Program-made: the position numbers and the translations under genes
In this document: one piece after another, positions 63,975-64,000 of the stretch
Layout of the letters: each line of letters starts with the position of its first letter
Position numbering within the stretch: position 1 is the first letter of the stretch
Notes under the pieces: generated by a model
What the model was told of the DNA's origin: nothing
Database searches by the model: none
Seen by the model: only the letters and a program-made list of their open reading frames with translations
Assembly: GCF_020982545.1 (NCBI RefSeq)
Contig: NZ_JAJKLK010000010.1
Span: 1 to 64,000 of the forward strand
Source of the DNA: Streptomyces sp. MNU76
Lineage (GTDB): Bacteria; Actinomycetota; Actinomycetes; Streptomycetales; Streptomycetaceae
Direction: 5' to 3'
Length of the DNA stretch: 64,000 bases

Positions 63975-64000
63975 CTATTTCCGTCCGGCGAGGGCCCGCG
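63975..64000 (-). CDS. Possible C-terminal codons of a gene entering from the right
   Basis: On the minus strand the last codons before a TAG read RALAGRK with good codon bias. With only eight codons visible, nothing more can be said. Confidence 0.25.

Overview
The window is high-GC (about 70%) actinobacterial DNA and is almost certainly a Streptomyces chromosome. The gene content supports this: a WhiJ-type HTH/DUF5753 + DUF397 pair, many SpoIIE-type phosphatases and RsbW-like ATPases, group-B (sigma-B/F-like) sigma factors, DUF5133, an NsrR/Hmp pair, and the usual G/C third-position bias. About ten broken or truncated genes, paralogues of core genes (a stand-alone mraY) and many accessory enzymes suggest a chromosome arm rather than the core. 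No rRNA, tRNA, CRISPR array or complete transposon was seen.

Layout. (1) 1-1.2 kb: end of a methyltransferase, then a cysteine-rich leader peptide ending Cys-Cys-Cys next to the wreck of an ABC transporter ATPase and a DUF1684 fragment. (2) 1.1-6 kb: hypothetical genes, a Lys/Ala-rich histone-H1-like protein, a MarR regulator, a beta-lactamase-family lipoprotein and a peptide-ABC remnant. (3) 6-9.5 kb: a GH43 glycosidase, a LacI regulator and a decayed GH5 cellulase. (4) 9.7-17.4 kb: an ArsR/VOC pair, an amidohydrolase, a DUF4157 protein of the kind loaded into contractile injection systems, a broken FAD oxidoreductase and deaminase, a coiled-coil protein, an IS200/IS605-type remnant and a BtrH-like protein. 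(5) 17.4-19.8 kb: nitric-oxide module nsrR-hmp-truncated haemoglobin. (6) 20.5-31.6 kb: galU, two GH5 glycosidases, an acyl-CoA synthetase, a P450, an LmeA-like protein, a squalene/phytoene-synthase-like enzyme and an ABC-2 exporter. (7) 31.6-35.5 kb: a scar made of three gene fragments, then a rifampicin monooxygenase with a probable rifamycin-associated element and a YbdK-type ligase. (8) 35.6-48.4 kb: a large partner-switching block (PP2C phosphatases, ATPases, two divergent sigma factors, a STAS antagonist, and an overlapping rsbR-rsbS-rsbT-rsbX-rsbU-like operon) bracketed by two paralogous MarR genes. (9) 48.5-64 kb: a DUF574 methyltransferase, the WhiJ-like pair, a TPR regulator, broken SDR and GNAT genes, mraY, an aldo/keto reductase, an MFS exporter, a lysE/lysG pair, a Nudix hydrolase, an AIM24 protein and AlkB.

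How parts work together. The perfect palindromic core GAAAGTTTC occurs between lacI and GH43, upstream of both lacI and the GH5 pseudogene, and just after the promoter of the intact GH5 gene at 21.6 kb, with a one-mismatch copy beside the GH43 site. This points to one small LacI-controlled polysaccharide regulon. The nsrR-hmp-trHb unit has two NsrR-like sites. The stressosome-type operon probably feeds one or both of the sigma factors encoded beside it.
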